Shown: in pieces, positions 17,743-25,911 of the stretch
Layout: every line of letters starts with the position of its first letter
Numbering within the stretch: the first letter of the stretch is position 1
NCBI RefSeq assembly: GCF_014207355.1
Contig: NZ_JACHEF010000001.1
Span: 1,044,002-1,108,001 of the forward strand
DNA: 64,000 bases
Source: Mesorhizobium sangaii
GTDB taxonomy: Bacteria; Pseudomonadota; Alphaproteobacteria; Rhizobiales; Rhizobiaceae
Reading direction: 5' to 3'
The notes under the pieces: model-generated
Told to the model about the DNA's origin: nothing
Databases searched by the model: none
Seen by the model: the letters and a program-made list of their open reading frames with translations, nothing else
Made by a program: the position numbers and the translations under genes

Positions 17743-18549
17743 ATGTCTGAGCCAGGCGAACCGCCCTTTACCGTCCTCGTTTTCGACATGGCCAGAACCG
17801 GCGAGCCGGACGGCGAACTTCTCGTTCCGGGCTTCGGCACGCTGGAGGCGGCGACGGCCTACGCCATTGCTCGGGTTCGCGCCTCGGTGGAAGAACTGCG
17901 CAAGCCCGGCATCACGGCCGCCGAGCTGCGCCAACTCTGGCACCTCTATGGCGAAGACTGCTCGGTGTTGAACAATCCGGTGCGCGGCAGCGATCTTCTC
18001 GACGCGTTCATCGCAACGCCGGCGACGCCTGCCGAAAGCGACTGGCAGGCTCTCGCGCCAAAGCTGCGCCGCTTCCGCGCCACTCTGCTGATCTCCAACG
18101 ACAATGACGAGTCGGTCTGGGCCGGAGGGTTTTTCCGCGAGCCGTACAGGCTGTCGGGGCAAGGCCTGCTCGACCGGTTCCGTGACGACGCCATCGCCGC
18201 CTTCAATCGCAAGGGCATCACGCCGGCGATGCCGACCAAAATCCTTGTCGCCAACCATTTCGAGCTTCCCGACCCGCCGCACCCACCGCCGGGCGATATC
18301 AGGCCGCTGCGATGCTGGAAGGTCGAGATCGAATTTGTCTGCCACGACGTGAAATTCGGGGCCAACGCCGACGGCATCTTCGCATGGCCCGAAGAGCCGG
18401 GCGGACCTGCCCTCGACGCCATGACGTTCCTGCTGATGGCCGACACGCTGGCAGTGCGCGGCGATGGCCCCGACTTTGCCAACCCCAGCGACGTGCTATC
18501 GGTCAAGGTGACGGAGACCGACGCTCCGCCCGATTATCCGCTCGATTGA
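17743..18549 (+). CDS. Hypothetical protein between tmoV and tmm
   Basis: A 268-residue protein that I do not recognise. It starts 17 bases after tmoV in the same direction and so is probably its operon partner. It has no signal peptide or membrane segment. The N-terminal half (PPFTVLVFDMARTGEPDGEL) looks like a small alpha/beta domain, and residues 160-200 contain an unusual proline-rich loop (PDPPHPPPGD). The C-terminus is acidic. It is convergent with tmm, with 15 bases between stops. Codon usage resembles the neighbours. No function is proposed. Confidence 0.7.
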   Translation: MSEPGEPPFTVLVFDMARTGEPDGELLVPGFGTLEAATAYAIARVRASVEELRKPGITAAELRQLWHLYGEDCSVLNNPVRGSDLLDAFIATPATPAESDWQALAPKLRRFRATLLISNDNDESVWAGGFFREPYRLSGQGLLDRFRDDAIAAFNRKGITPAMPTKILVANHFELPDPPHPPPGDIRPLRCWKVEIEFVCHDVKFGANADGIFAWPEEPGGPALDAMTFLLMADTLAVRGDGPDFANPSDVLSVKVTETDAPPDYPLD

Positions 18550-18564
18550 AGCCGGCGCGTCTTG

Positions 18565-19923
18565 CTACTCCGCCGCGACGCCCTTCACCTCGAGATAGCT
18601 CTCCATCGAATCGTCCAGCGCCTGCAGCCAGGGCGTGTGGTGCAACGGCGCCATGGTGCCGGTCATCAGTGAGCGATAGGCGTGGTCGCGAAAGCTCATG
18701 ATGTCTTCGCCCTTGTGGTGCTCCCACTCCATGAAGGTCTTGTTGACCGCCTCGACGTCGAAGCCGGGATAGTCGGTCTGGTCCATCAATTCCTTGGTGT
18801 AGTCGCCCTGGAACCAGATCATCTGCTCGGCGTCTTCCAGCGTTTCCTCGCGTGCCCGCCACTTGGCGCCATGCGCGGCCATCGCTTCGGCCGACGGCAA
18901 TTTGATGCGGCCCATGATGACGTCGCGCGCGAACCAGGCCTGCGCGTCGAACATGTTGAAGGTGTAGAACTGATCCTGCATGCCGATGAAGGACAGCTTC
19001 GGGTTCTTCTCCCAGACGACGCCCTCATAGAGCCCGTCCGGCCACATGCGGTTGGCGGTCTTGAGCTTCAGTTCCTCGGTGAGGAAAGGGAAGGAATGGA
19101 GATAGCCGGTGCACAGGATGATGGCATCGACATCCTTGGTGCTGCCGTCCTTGAAATGGGCGGTCTTGCCGACGACCTTCTGCAGCAGCGGCACCTCTTT
19201 CCAGTTCTCCGGCCATTTGAAACCCATCGGCTTCGAGCGATAGCTGGAGGTGATCGATTTGGCGCCGTATTTGTAGCACTGCGAACCGATGTCCTCGGCC
19301 GAATAGGAGCGGCCGATGATCAGAATGTCCTTGCCCTTGAATTCCATCGCATCGCGGAAATCATGGCTGTGCAGGATGCGGCCGTTGAAGGTCGAAAACC
19401 CTTCGAAATAAGGCACGTTCGGCACCGAGAAGTGCCCGGAAGCGACGACGACGTTGTCGAACTCTTCCGAATAGGTGATGTCGTTGGTGCGGTCATGCGC
19501 GGTGACGGTGAATTTCTTCGTCGTCTCCGAGAAGGTCACCATGCGCACCGGGCTGTTGAAGCGCACCCATTTGCGCACGCCTGATTTTTCGACGCGGCCC
19601 TTGATGTAATCCCACAGCACGGCGCGCGGCGGATAGGAGCCGATCGGCCGGCCGAAATGCTCCTCGAAGGTGTAATCGGCGAATTCCAGGCATTCCTTCG
19701 GTCCGTTCGACCAGAGGTAGCGGTACATCGAGCCGTGCACGGGATCGCCATGCTCGTCGAGGCCGGTGCGCCAGGTGTAGTTCCACAGGCCGCCCCAGTC
19801 GGACTGCTTCTCGAAGCAGACGATCTCTGGAATGTCGGCGCCCTTGTCGGCGGCCGACTTGAAGGCCCTGAGCTGTGCCAGGCCGGACGGCCCGGCTCCG
19901 ATGACGGCAACGCGACTTTTCAT
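18565..19923 (-). CDS. tmm: Trimethylamine monooxygenase (bacterial FMO)
   Basis: A 452-residue flavin-containing monooxygenase that oxidises trimethylamine to TMAO with NADPH and O2. Visible motifs: FAD-binding GAGPSG at residues 9-14, the FMO signature [13 protein letters not shown], the NADP-binding motif [10 protein letters not shown] and a C-terminal CTGY. Segments such as [40 protein letters not shown] and [12 protein letters not shown] are characteristic of the Methylocella/Ruegeria Tmm group. The start ATG has GGGAGG seven bases upstream. It is divergent from the XRE-cupin regulator, and the shared cluster motif lies about 85-105 bases upstream of its start codon. Confidence 0.92.
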   Translation of the reverse strand: MKSRVAVIGAGPSGLAQLRAFKSAADKGADIPEIVCFEKQSDWGGLWNYTWRTGLDEHGDPVHGSMYRYLWSNGPKECLEFADYTFEEHFGRPIGSYPPRAVLWDYIKGRVEKSGVRKWVRFNSPVRMVTFSETTKKFTVTAHDRTNDITYSEEFDNVVVASGHFSVPNVPYFEGFSTFNGRILHSHDFRDAMEFKGKDILIIGRSYSAEDIGSQCYKYGAKSITSSYRSKPMGFKWPENWKEVPLLQKVVGKTAHFKDGSTKDVDAIILCTGYLHSFPFLTEELKLKTANRMWPDGLYEGVVWEKNPKLSFIGMQDQFYTFNMFDAQAWFARDVIMGRIKLPSAEAMAAHGAKWRAREETLEDAEQMIWFQGDYTKELMDQTDYPGFDVEAVNKTFMEWEHHKGEDIMSFRDHAYRSLMTGTMAPLHHTPWLQALDDSMESYLEVKGVAAE

Positions 19924-19961
19924 TGCAGGCCTCCCGATCTGATTTCGACTTATGTCTTGAC

Positions 19962-20005
19962 GCAATTCCGGACGGAAAACCGTTTCGCGCTTTTCCTGGA
20001 ATTGC
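19962..20005. repeat. Intergenic nested palindrome, family copy 1
   Basis: GCAATTCC (19962-19969) and GGAATTGC (19998-20005) are the outer arms, with an inner GGAAAA/TTTTCC pair. Related copies lie at 60366-60406 (opposite orientation) and 62301-62369. A related element with different outer arms is at 32792-32841. Confidence 0.7.
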
Positions 20006-20007
20006 TC

Positions 20008-20027
20008 TTACGAAACAAATTTCACTC
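20008..20027. promoter_or_regulatory. Methylamine-cluster operator-like motif, copy 1 (tmm/xre)
   Basis: TTACGAAACAAATTTCACTC matches the site at 24950-24969 in 18 of 20 positions. Its core is the inverted repeat GAAA-N4-TTTC. It lies between the divergent tmm and regulator genes. The regulator that binds it is unknown; the adjacent XRE-cupin protein is the obvious candidate. Confidence 0.6.
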
Positions 20028-20237
20028 ACAGGACAGTAATTGGCCCTTTCGTGCTGTCAACAGTTCCTGTGCCGAAACAGCGTTTCGGTTGTGAGGATTT
20101 CGCGCAAAACCTCGCGCGACCAAACACGGGATCGGGTGCATGCGCCTTCAAGCGACTTGCCGTCGCGGTTGCGCTCATGTATCGGCACCTGACATGTTCA
20201 CCTAGAGTGAAATAAATCCGCGGAGTCCGGGGGCGAC

Positions 20238-20963
20238 ATGACGAACAAGATTTCCGATCCGAAGCCCGGTGCCGGCCCTGCCGGCGCAAAGACCAAGCCG
20301 CTGCCCAAGGTTTCTTCGGACGGCAAGACCATCCGGGCGCCGCTGACGCAGAACCCGCACGCCATTCGCGACACCCGCGAAAAAGTGCTGGAGGTGGCGA
20401 TCGGGCGCGAGGTGCGGGCATTCCGCAAGAAGCTCGGCATCACCGTCGCCGATCTGGCGGTCGCCACCGACATTTCCCTGGGCATGTTGTCGAAGATCGA
20501 GAACGGCATCACCTCGCCGTCGCTGACCACCTTGCAGGCGCTGTCGCGGGCGCTCGGCGTTCCGGTCACCGCCTTCTTCCGCCGCTTCGAGGAGGAGCGC
20601 AGCGCCGTCTTCGTCAAGGCCGGCGAAGGGCTCGACGTCGAGCGTCGCGGCACGCGCGCCGGCCACCAGTACAATCTGCTCGGACATATCGGCTCCAACA
20701 CCAGCGGCGTCGTCGTCGAACCCTATTTGATCACCCTGACCGAGGATTCGGACGTGTTCCCGACCTTCCAGCATGAGGGCATGGAGTTTCTCTATATGCT
20801 CGAAGGCGAGGTCGTTTACCGGCACGGCAGCAACCTCTATCCGATGAAGCCCGGCGACAGCCTGTTCTTCGACGCAGACGCGCCGCACGGGCCCGAACAG
20901 CTGACACAGCTGCCGATGCGCTACCTCTCGATCATCTGCTATCCGCAGAACAGCGCTGGTTAG
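20238..20963 (+). CDS. XRE-family regulator with C-terminal cupin domain
   Basis: A 241-residue regulator. An XRE helix-turn-helix spans about residues 55-110 (GREVRAFRKKLGITVADLAV through LSRALGVPVTAFF). A cupin sensor domain follows near residues 165-235 (HEGMEFLYMLEGEVVY, then MKPGDSLFFDADAPHGPEQL). The N-terminal 50 residues are a charged, probably flexible extension. This architecture senses a small metabolite and commonly controls amine or polyamine catabolism. It lies between tmm and the dmm operon, with conserved sites on both sides, so it is the best candidate regulator of the cluster. Its stop codon overlaps the dmmC stop on the other strand by two bases. Confidence 0.9.
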   Translation: MTNKISDPKPGAGPAGAKTKPLPKVSSDGKTIRAPLTQNPHAIRDTREKVLEVAIGREVRAFRKKLGITVADLAVATDISLGMLSKIENGITSPSLTTLQALSRALGVPVTAFFRRFEEERSAVFVKAGEGLDVERRGTRAGHQYNLLGHIGSNTSGVVVEPYLITLTEDSDVFPTFQHEGMEFLYMLEGEVVYRHGSNLYPMKPGDSLFFDADAPHGPEQLTQLPMRYLSIICYPQNSAG

Positions 20964-22000
20964 TCCGGCCCAAATCCCGGCGATGTCGGGCTGCCGTCGT
21001 CGAGCTTCGACAGCCACTCGACCAGCGTCGGGCGATAGCGCGTCAGGCCCTTGTAATTGGCGAGTTCGTCCGGCAGGTCGCGGATGACGCGGTGCAGCCG
21101 CCTTGCCCATTTCGGCTGCGTCACCAGTTCGTCCATCTTGATCAGGTAGCAGCGGATCGGAAAGACGATGCCGTTCGAGCGCGGCAGCCGCCAGAAGCTC
21201 TGCAACTCGACGCGCAGATGCACCTTGTCGCCGACATTCTGCGGCGTCACGGTAGTCCGGTCCGGGCCCCATTTGTGATAGTTTTCCGGGCTGGTATCGA
21301 GGCGCGGATTGATGGTCATCGTCCAGTTCAGGCGTCGCGCCGGCTTGCCTTGCTGGATGTTGGTGAGGAATTTCAGCGCGCGGGTGAAAATCCCCTTTTC
21401 ATGCGCCAGCGGCACCGGCGCGTGCCACTCGAAGAAGTTCATGCCGATGTCGAAATCGAGCGACCAGTCGGCCTGGGTGGTGACCATGCCGGCATCCATC
21501 CACAGATTGCCGTCGCGCTGGTCGAGGATGCAGAAATCGCCCTGGCTCTGCCGGGTGATGTATTCCATCGGCCCGTAGGGCAGCGTCGAGGTGTCGCCGA
21601 ACGTGAAGGTATCGTCGATGCCGAGCGGCCGGTTTATCCAGCGCCAGCGATCGCCGTCGCGGGTCAGCGTGAAATGCTCGGGATAGCCCAGCGCCTGCTG
21701 CTCCATCAGGAGCTCCAGCAGGTCCCAGCCGGCCAGCGTCATGTGCGGCAGCGACTGGCAGCGCAGCGGATCCTCGGCCAGCACCAACGCACGGTCCTGC
21801 ATCTCGGCGACATAGTGCTCGTCGACGTCGATCAGGTTTTCCAGCACGCTGCCCTTGGGGCCGACGACATGCGGCTCGATGTTGACCGCATACATGTAGG
21901 CGTCTTCGTGGAACGGGAACGGGAAGCGCCGGATGTGCTCCGGGCTGTTCCTGAAGGTGAAATCGTCGCGGAACGTTTCCTTGCGAAAGGTGATTCCCAA
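20960..22000 (-). CDS. dmmC: Dimethylamine monooxygenase, haem-dependent demethylase subunit (DUF3445)
   Basis: A 346-residue member of the DUF3445 / haem-dependent oxidative N-demethylase family, the catalytic subunit that removes one methyl from dimethylamine to give methylamine plus formaldehyde. The start is TTG 22000, preceded by AGGAGG with six bases spacing; the protein begins MGITFRKETF. Family features include YMYAVNIEPH, CILDQRDGNLW and RRLNWTMTINPRLDT. It is the last of four genes in the order D-A-B-C known from Pseudomonas and Ruegeria dimethylamine monooxygenase operons. Naming follows that order. It starts nine bases after dmmB ends. Confidence 0.85.
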   Translation of the reverse strand: MGITFRKETFRDDFTFRNSPEHIRRFPFPFHEDAYMYAVNIEPHVVGPKGSVLENLIDVDEHYVAEMQDRALVLAEDPLRCQSLPHMTLAGWDLLELLMEQQALGYPEHFTLTRDGDRWRWINRPLGIDDTFTFGDTSTLPYGPMEYITRQSQGDFCILDQRDGNLWMDAGMVTTQADWSLDFDIGMNFFEWHAPVPLAHEKGIFTRALKFLTNIQQGKPARRLNWTMTINPRLDTSPENYHKWGPDRTTVTPQNVGDKVHLRVELQSFWRLPRSNGIVFPIRCYLIKMDELVTQPKWARRLHRVIRDLPDELANYKGLTRYRPTLVEWLSKLDDGSPTSPGFGPD

Positions 22001-22009
22001 GCTCGCCTC

Positions 22010-22975
22010 CTATCTTTCCAGCACCAGCGACCGGCCCTCGAAGCGCGACACGCACGGCATGATCTTGCAGCCCGAGCGGTGGTCTTCCTCGCCCAGCCAG
22101 TGGTCGTTGTGGATGAACTTGCCGTCATACGAGATGACATTGGTTTCGCACTGGCCGCAGACGCCGCCGCGGCAGAGATAGGGCGGATCGACGCCGGCCG
22201 CCTCGATCGCTTCGAGCAGGCTCTGCTGTTCGTCGACCCTGATCGTCTTGCCAGTCACGGCAAGCGTCACGTCGAACGGCAGCCCGGGCTGAGGTGCCGC
22301 GAAATGCTCGAAATGCACGGTCTCCGACGGCCAGCCCAGAGTGGCGGCGCGCTCACGCACCCAGTTGATCATGCCGCCAGGGCCGCAGACATAGAGATGC
22401 GTGCCGAGCGGCTGCGACGACAACAGCCGGTCGAGCTCGATGCGCTCGTCGAGGTCGTCGTGATAGAGCCTGACCCGGCGATCGTAGCGCTCGCGCAGCA
22501 GATCGGCGTAAGTGCCGAGCGAGGCGGTGCGGCAGGTGTAGTGCAGTTCGAAATTGCCGCCTTCCGCCGCCAGCTGCGCCGTCTGCGCCATGAACGGCGT
22601 GATGCCGATGCCGCCGGCCAGCATCAGGTGCTTCTTGGCGCGCAGGTCGAGCGAGAACAGATTGACAGGATAACTGACCACCATTTCATGGCCGGGCCTG
22701 ACATTCCTGTGCATGAACAGCGAGCCACCGCGGCCGACATCGTCGCGGCGCACGCTGATCGTGTATTCGCGCGTGTCGAGCGGCGAGCCCATCAGCGAAT
22801 AGGGATTGAGCCGGGTGCGCTCGCCGTCGCGCATCTCGACCACGACATGGGCGCCGCCGGAAAAGGTCGGCAACAGCTGGCCGTCGCGTCGTCGGAAATG
22901 GAAGCGGGTGACCAGGTCATTGACCGGGACGACATCGCTGACCACGACATCGAGTTTTGTCGTTCCGGTGCTCAT
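22010..22975 (-). CDS. dmmB: Dimethylamine monooxygenase reductase subunit (PDR/VanB-like)
   Basis: A 321-residue electron-transfer protein: ferredoxin-NADP reductase-like FMN/NAD domains (NPYSLMGSPLD, GGIGITPFM, CGPGGMI) followed by a plant-type 2Fe-2S domain with ligands Cys268, Cys273, Cys276 and Cys308 (YLCRGGVCGQCE ... MPCVSR). It carries electrons from NAD(P)H to the haem subunit encoded next. ATG 22975 has GGAGGAG upstream inside the dmmA coding sequence and overlaps the dmmA stop by four bases. Longer readings of this frame would overlap dmmA and are not supported. Confidence 0.88.
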   Translation of the reverse strand: MSTGTTKLDVVVSDVVPVNDLVTRFHFRRRDGQLLPTFSGGAHVVVEMRDGERTRLNPYSLMGSPLDTREYTISVRRDDVGRGGSLFMHRNVRPGHEMVVSYPVNLFSLDLRAKKHLMLAGGIGITPFMAQTAQLAAEGGNFELHYTCRTASLGTYADLLRERYDRRVRLYHDDLDERIELDRLLSSQPLGTHLYVCGPGGMINWVRERAATLGWPSETVHFEHFAAPQPGLPFDVTLAVTGKTIRVDEQQSLLEAIEAAGVDPPYLCRGGVCGQCETNVISYDGKFIHNDHWLGEEDHRSGCKIMPCVSRFEGRSLVLER

Positions 22976-23568
22976 CGAAAAATCTCCTCCGTTGGAGGAA
23001 TCTCGCTGCGATCCTCGGCGTTGATGCAGACACCCTGGAACGCCGCGATGCGCCTGGAGTAGTGATCGCGCACCAGGAGCAGCAAGCCGCAATGCGCGCA
23101 GGTCGCAGGCTGCGTGGTCACGTTTTCGGTGATGCCCTTGCAGTGTACGCACTGCATGCGCCGCGCCAGTGAGCCGCGATGCTCGGTCTGGATCGAGGTG
23201 TGATCGATGCCAGCTTCAAGGGCGGCCTGCATCGCCTGGCCGATCAGGCCTTCGGTGCCGGAGAGATAGAGGCGTAGGCCCATATGCGCATTGGCCAGCG
23301 TCTGCCTGAGCCGCGGCTGCAGGCTGGCAAAGGACGGCGCCTGGTGAAACTGCGCCGGCTTCAGCGCTTCGAGTGCGGCAGCGTGTTTGCCGTCCGGGCC
23401 GGGAATGAAGACGATTTCGGCGCCGTCGAAAAACCCTGGCGGAGTCCGCTCGGCCATCTCCGCAACCGCCAGCGCGCCCTCCGCATCCGCAACGAAAAGA
23501 TGGTGCTTGCCGGGCTGTGGAGACAGCGTTCCGTAAACCGGCCGGCTGATGATGCTTTTGGCTGCCAT
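22972..23568 (-). CDS. dmmA: Dimethylamine monooxygenase small subunit (DmmA-like, zinc-ribbon C-terminus)
   Basis: A 198-residue protein with a C-terminal four-cysteine knuckle: Cys140, Cys143 (CVHC) and Cys157, Cys160 (CAHC), which probably bind zinc or iron. The N-terminal two thirds resemble an NAD-domain-like alpha/beta fold (HHLFVADAEG, EIVFIPGPDGK, RLYLSGTEGLIG). It precedes the reductase and haem subunits with a four-base overlap. Position and motifs match the DmmA subunit of dimethylamine monooxygenase. Its exact job in the complex (docking or electron relay) is not settled as far as I know. Confidence 0.82.
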   Translation of the reverse strand: MAAKSIISRPVYGTLSPQPGKHHLFVADAEGALAVAEMAERTPPGFFDGAEIVFIPGPDGKHAAALEALKPAQFHQAPSFASLQPRLRQTLANAHMGLRLYLSGTEGLIGQAMQAALEAGIDHTSIQTEHRGSLARRMQCVHCKGITENVTTQPATCAHCGLLLLVRDHYSRRIAAFQGVCINAEDRSEIPPTEEIFR

Positions 23569-23609
23569 TTAAATCTTCGTGCCTCGAACCCCTCGCTGTT
23601 GATTATGCC

Positions 23610-24743
23610 TCAACCTTTCGCCGTGCGCTTAGTCTTCTTGGGATCGTCGAAGGGGAGCGGCTGCGCCGTCGCCTTGAACGAACCGCTTTTGTTGCGGATC
23701 TCGAGCTTGGTGTCCTTGACCGCGCAGTCGACGTCGAGCCGGGCGATGCCCATCGATTTCTTGACCAGCGGCGAATACATGGCGCAGGTCACCACGCCGA
23801 CCTTTTTGCCGTCGCGATAGACCGGCGCGCCCTCGTCGGCCGGCTCCTTGCCGTCGAGCAGAACGCCATAAATCTTGAAACGCTCCTTGCCCTTGAGGCG
23901 GTAGTGCTCCTCGGCGCCACGGAAGCCAGTCTTGCCGGGGCTGACGGTGAAGTCGAGGCCGAGCTCCCACAGCGTGTCGCCAGGGCCTTCATTTTCGAAC
24001 GGGTATTTCTGCGAATTGTCGTAGGGATAGAACAAGAGGTAGCTCTCGACGCGCAGCATGTCGAGCGTGGTGAAGCGGCACGGAATGATGCCGGCGCTCT
24101 TGCCCTCGTCGAGAATCCGATCCCAGATCGCGCCGGCATCCTGGCCACGGCAGAAGATCTCATAGCCGCGTTCGCCGGTGTAGCCGGTGCGTGAAATCAT
24201 CACCGGAAAGCCGAACAGCTGCGTCTGCATGTGATGGAAATAGTTGAGATCGCGAATGCCAGGCACATGCTTGGCCAGATAGTCGACAGCGGTCGGGCCC
24301 TGCAGCGACAGGTCGTGCAGATTGTCGTCGAAGCGCAAGGAGACGTCACGCCCGACGGAAGCGCGCTGCAACTCCTCATGGCCGGTTCCGGAACCGTGCA
24401 CGACCATCCAGGCGTTCGGCCCGGTGCGGTAGAGGATGCAGTCGTCGGTGAATTTTCCAGCCTCGTTCAGCATGCAGGCATAGGCCGACTTGCCGGGATA
24501 GATCTTCTCGACGTCGCGCGTGGTGGCCAGATCGATCAGATGCGAGGCGTGTGGCCCGGTGATGTGGACCTTCTTGAGGCCCGAAACATCCATCAGCCCG
24601 GCCTTGGTGCGGATGGCGACGTACTCTTCGTCGGCGTCCTTGTCGTAGGTCCAGGCAGTCCCCATGCCGCTCCAGTCTTCGAGCTTCGAACCAAGGGCGC
24701 GATGGCGATCCGCCAGGGTCGAAAATCTCCAGGATGCCGTCAT
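23610..24743 (-). CDS. dmmD: GcvT-like aminomethyltransferase of the dimethylamine operon
   Basis: A 377-residue GcvT/aminomethyltransferase-family protein. Family segments: AGLMDVSGLKKVHITGP, DLSLQGPTAVDYLAKHVPG and SRTGYTGERGYEIF. It lies first in dmmDABC. The expected role is to capture formaldehyde released by the monooxygenase as 5,10-methylene-tetrahydrofolate. ATG 24743 has GGAGGA nine bases upstream. A longer frame exists upstream but overlaps the promoter region and is not used. Spacing to dmmA is 41 bases. A full copy of the cluster motif lies about 210-230 bases upstream, in the shared divergent region. Confidence 0.87.
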   Translation of the reverse strand: MTASWRFSTLADRHRALGSKLEDWSGMGTAWTYDKDADEEYVAIRTKAGLMDVSGLKKVHITGPHASHLIDLATTRDVEKIYPGKSAYACMLNEAGKFTDDCILYRTGPNAWMVVHGSGTGHEELQRASVGRDVSLRFDDNLHDLSLQGPTAVDYLAKHVPGIRDLNYFHHMQTQLFGFPVMISRTGYTGERGYEIFCRGQDAGAIWDRILDEGKSAGIIPCRFTTLDMLRVESYLLFYPYDNSQKYPFENEGPGDTLWELGLDFTVSPGKTGFRGAEEHYRLKGKERFKIYGVLLDGKEPADEGAPVYRDGKKVGVVTCAMYSPLVKKSMGIARLDVDCAVKDTKLEIRNKSGSFKATAQPLPFDDPKKTKRTAKG

Positions 24744-25029
24744 CCGCTCGTCCTCCGTTTCGAAAAATCTTTTGCTGTTCCCTGCCCCCTGCGCAGCGGC
24801 GGGGGCGTTGGCCGAATATTGACCGCAAACATTCGAGCGCCGCAATACCCATAAGCAATTAATTTCATTGTCAGGCAAAATCCGTTGCGCGAAGCAAACA
24901 GTTAACCCAACGTAAAATCGGCTTGACAATCGCGGAAATCAGACGGAATTTATGAAAAAAATTTCACTCTGTTGAAAGAGGGCGGCGCGCGGTGGATTCG
25001 GAACCTCGCGTCGGAAAAGGGGAAAGCCG
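24744..25029. promoter_or_regulatory. Divergent control region of dmmDABC and the small-membrane-protein/permease operon
   Basis: A 286-base gap without a gene. TTGACA at 24923-24928 is a good -35 element for the rightward operon, and the AT-rich stretch 17-18 bases on (about 24946-24952) would be its -10. The cluster motif at 24950-24969 overlaps or follows that -10, a position suited to repression. AAGGGGAAAG just before 25030 is a ribosome binding site. Confidence 0.55.
24950..24969. promoter_or_regulatory. Methylamine-cluster operator-like motif, copy 2 (dmmD/permease operon)
   Basis: TTATGAAAAAAATTTCACTC shares 18 of 20 bases with copy 1. The core TGAAA-N4-TTTCA is a perfect inverted repeat here. 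Confidence 0.6.
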
Positions 25030-25317
25030 ATGTCAGACATGCAGCAGCGCATTGAAGCGCTGTACCGTTCCGACGTGCGCGGATCCGCGCTCCTGATCGT
25101 CTGCCTGTGGGCGACGATCCTCTTCGTCCTCCTCATGACGTGGCCGTACATCCCCAACATGGGGATCAGGGTGGTCGTCGCCGCCGCGGCCGCCGCCGTG
25201 CTGATCTTCAACACCGCGGCAATCCTGGCGATGGTCAATCACTACAAGGAAGACAAGAACTTCATCTACGGGCTCGATATCAAGAACGCCGACGCGTTCC
25301 GCAACCGCAAGTCCTGA
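25030..25317 (+). CDS. Small two-helix membrane protein, unknown
   Basis: A 95-residue protein with two hydrophobic helices (about residues 20-38, LLIVCLWATILFVLLMTW, and 46-68). Both ends are polar, and the C-terminus is probably cytoplasmic (NHYKEDKNFIYGLDIKNADAF). I do not recognise a family. It begins an apparent operon of three very small membrane proteins followed by an APC permease. The gap to the next gene is 12 bases. Its first position after the regulated promoter suggests a role in the uptake module rather than chance. Confidence 0.75.
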   Translation: MSDMQQRIEALYRSDVRGSALLIVCLWATILFVLLMTWPYIPNMGIRVVVAAAAAAVLIFNTAAILAMVNHYKEDKNFIYGLDIKNADAFRNRKS

Positions 25318-25329
25318 GGGGTAGAAGAG

Positions 25330-25707
25330 ATGTCGCGCTACACGCCGCCGGAGCAAAACAAGGCCGGGCAGATTTTCGATATCGTCGTCGTCGTGGTCGC
25401 CATTTTCGTGGCGCTGTGGCTGCCGCTCAAGATGGGCCTCGCCGGTGCGGCGAAATCCATCGACGCGCTCGACGCCAAGACATGGGAAGCGCTTGGCCAG
25501 AACCCGACCATGGCCTCGATCTGGGAAAAGCTCGGCTACACGCCCGAGACCGCGCACGACATCATCCAGAACCGCTTCCACTATGTTATCGACTGGCCGA
25601 CGCTGATCATCATGGCCGCGGTGCTGATCGGCTATTTCGTCTTCCTGTTCCGCGCCTCCGACCGCGAATATCGCGACGTCATCAACGAAAAGTTCGACGA
25701 CAAGTAG
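25330..25707 (+). CDS. Second small two-helix membrane protein, unknown
   Basis: A 125-residue protein with two membrane helices (about residues 18-40, FDIVVVVVAIFVALWLPLKM, and 86-105, IDWPTLIIMAAVLIGYFVFL). Between them is a roughly 45-residue amphipathic region facing the other side (SIDALDAKTWEALGQNP). The C-terminal tail is charged. GAGGGGTAGAAGAG supplies the ribosome binding site. No family is recognised. Close packing with its neighbours argues for a shared complex with the permease downstream. Confidence 0.75.
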   Translation: MSRYTPPEQNKAGQIFDIVVVVVAIFVALWLPLKMGLAGAAKSIDALDAKTWEALGQNPTMASIWEKLGYTPETAHDIIQNRFHYVIDWPTLIIMAAVLIGYFVFLFRASDREYRDVINEKFDDK

Positions 25708-25735
25708 TTTCCACGAACAATCGGGGGACACGATC

Positions 25736-25897
25736 ATGTGGATGGCACTCTCTTACGCATGCTGGGGCATCTCGATCGTGCTTGCCCTGTGGATGCTCTA
25801 CGACTGGTTCAAGGTCGACACGACCTTCTCCGAAGAGGTGCTGACCTCGTCGCGCGAAGGCGAATTGGAAGCCGTTTCCGAAAAACACCGGATCTGA
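25736..25897 (+). CDS. 53-residue single-helix membrane protein, unknown
   Basis: A short frame of 53 codons starting MWMALSYACWGISIVLALWM and ending in a polar tail rich in Glu (SREGELEAVSEKHRI). It has one membrane helix near residues 4-22. GGGGGA at 25723-25728 provides a well-spaced ribosome binding site. It fills the gap between the 125-residue gene and the permease, with 28 and 14 bases on either side, and its codon pattern matches its neighbours. I consider it a real gene because of position, binding site and a membrane-helix composition matching the two preceding proteins. Confidence 0.65.
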   Translation: MWMALSYACWGISIVLALWMLYDWFKVDTTFSEEVLTSSREGELEAVSEKHRI

Positions 25898-25911
25898 GTG
25901 GGGATTGAACA

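Larger units (their letters stand above)
19924..20237. promoter_or_regulatory. Divergent control region of tmm and the XRE-cupin regulator
   Basis: This 314-base gap holds a nested-palindrome repeat (19962-20005), a full copy of the methylamine-cluster motif at 20008-20027, and a half site GAGTGAAAT in the other orientation at 20205-20213, just before the regulator gene. No gene is supported in it. Confidence 0.6.

Noticed and set aside
21092..23062. A 656-codon plus-strand open frame across dmmC, dmmB and dmmA
   Set aside because: It overlaps three recognisable genes on the other strand and shows no family motif.
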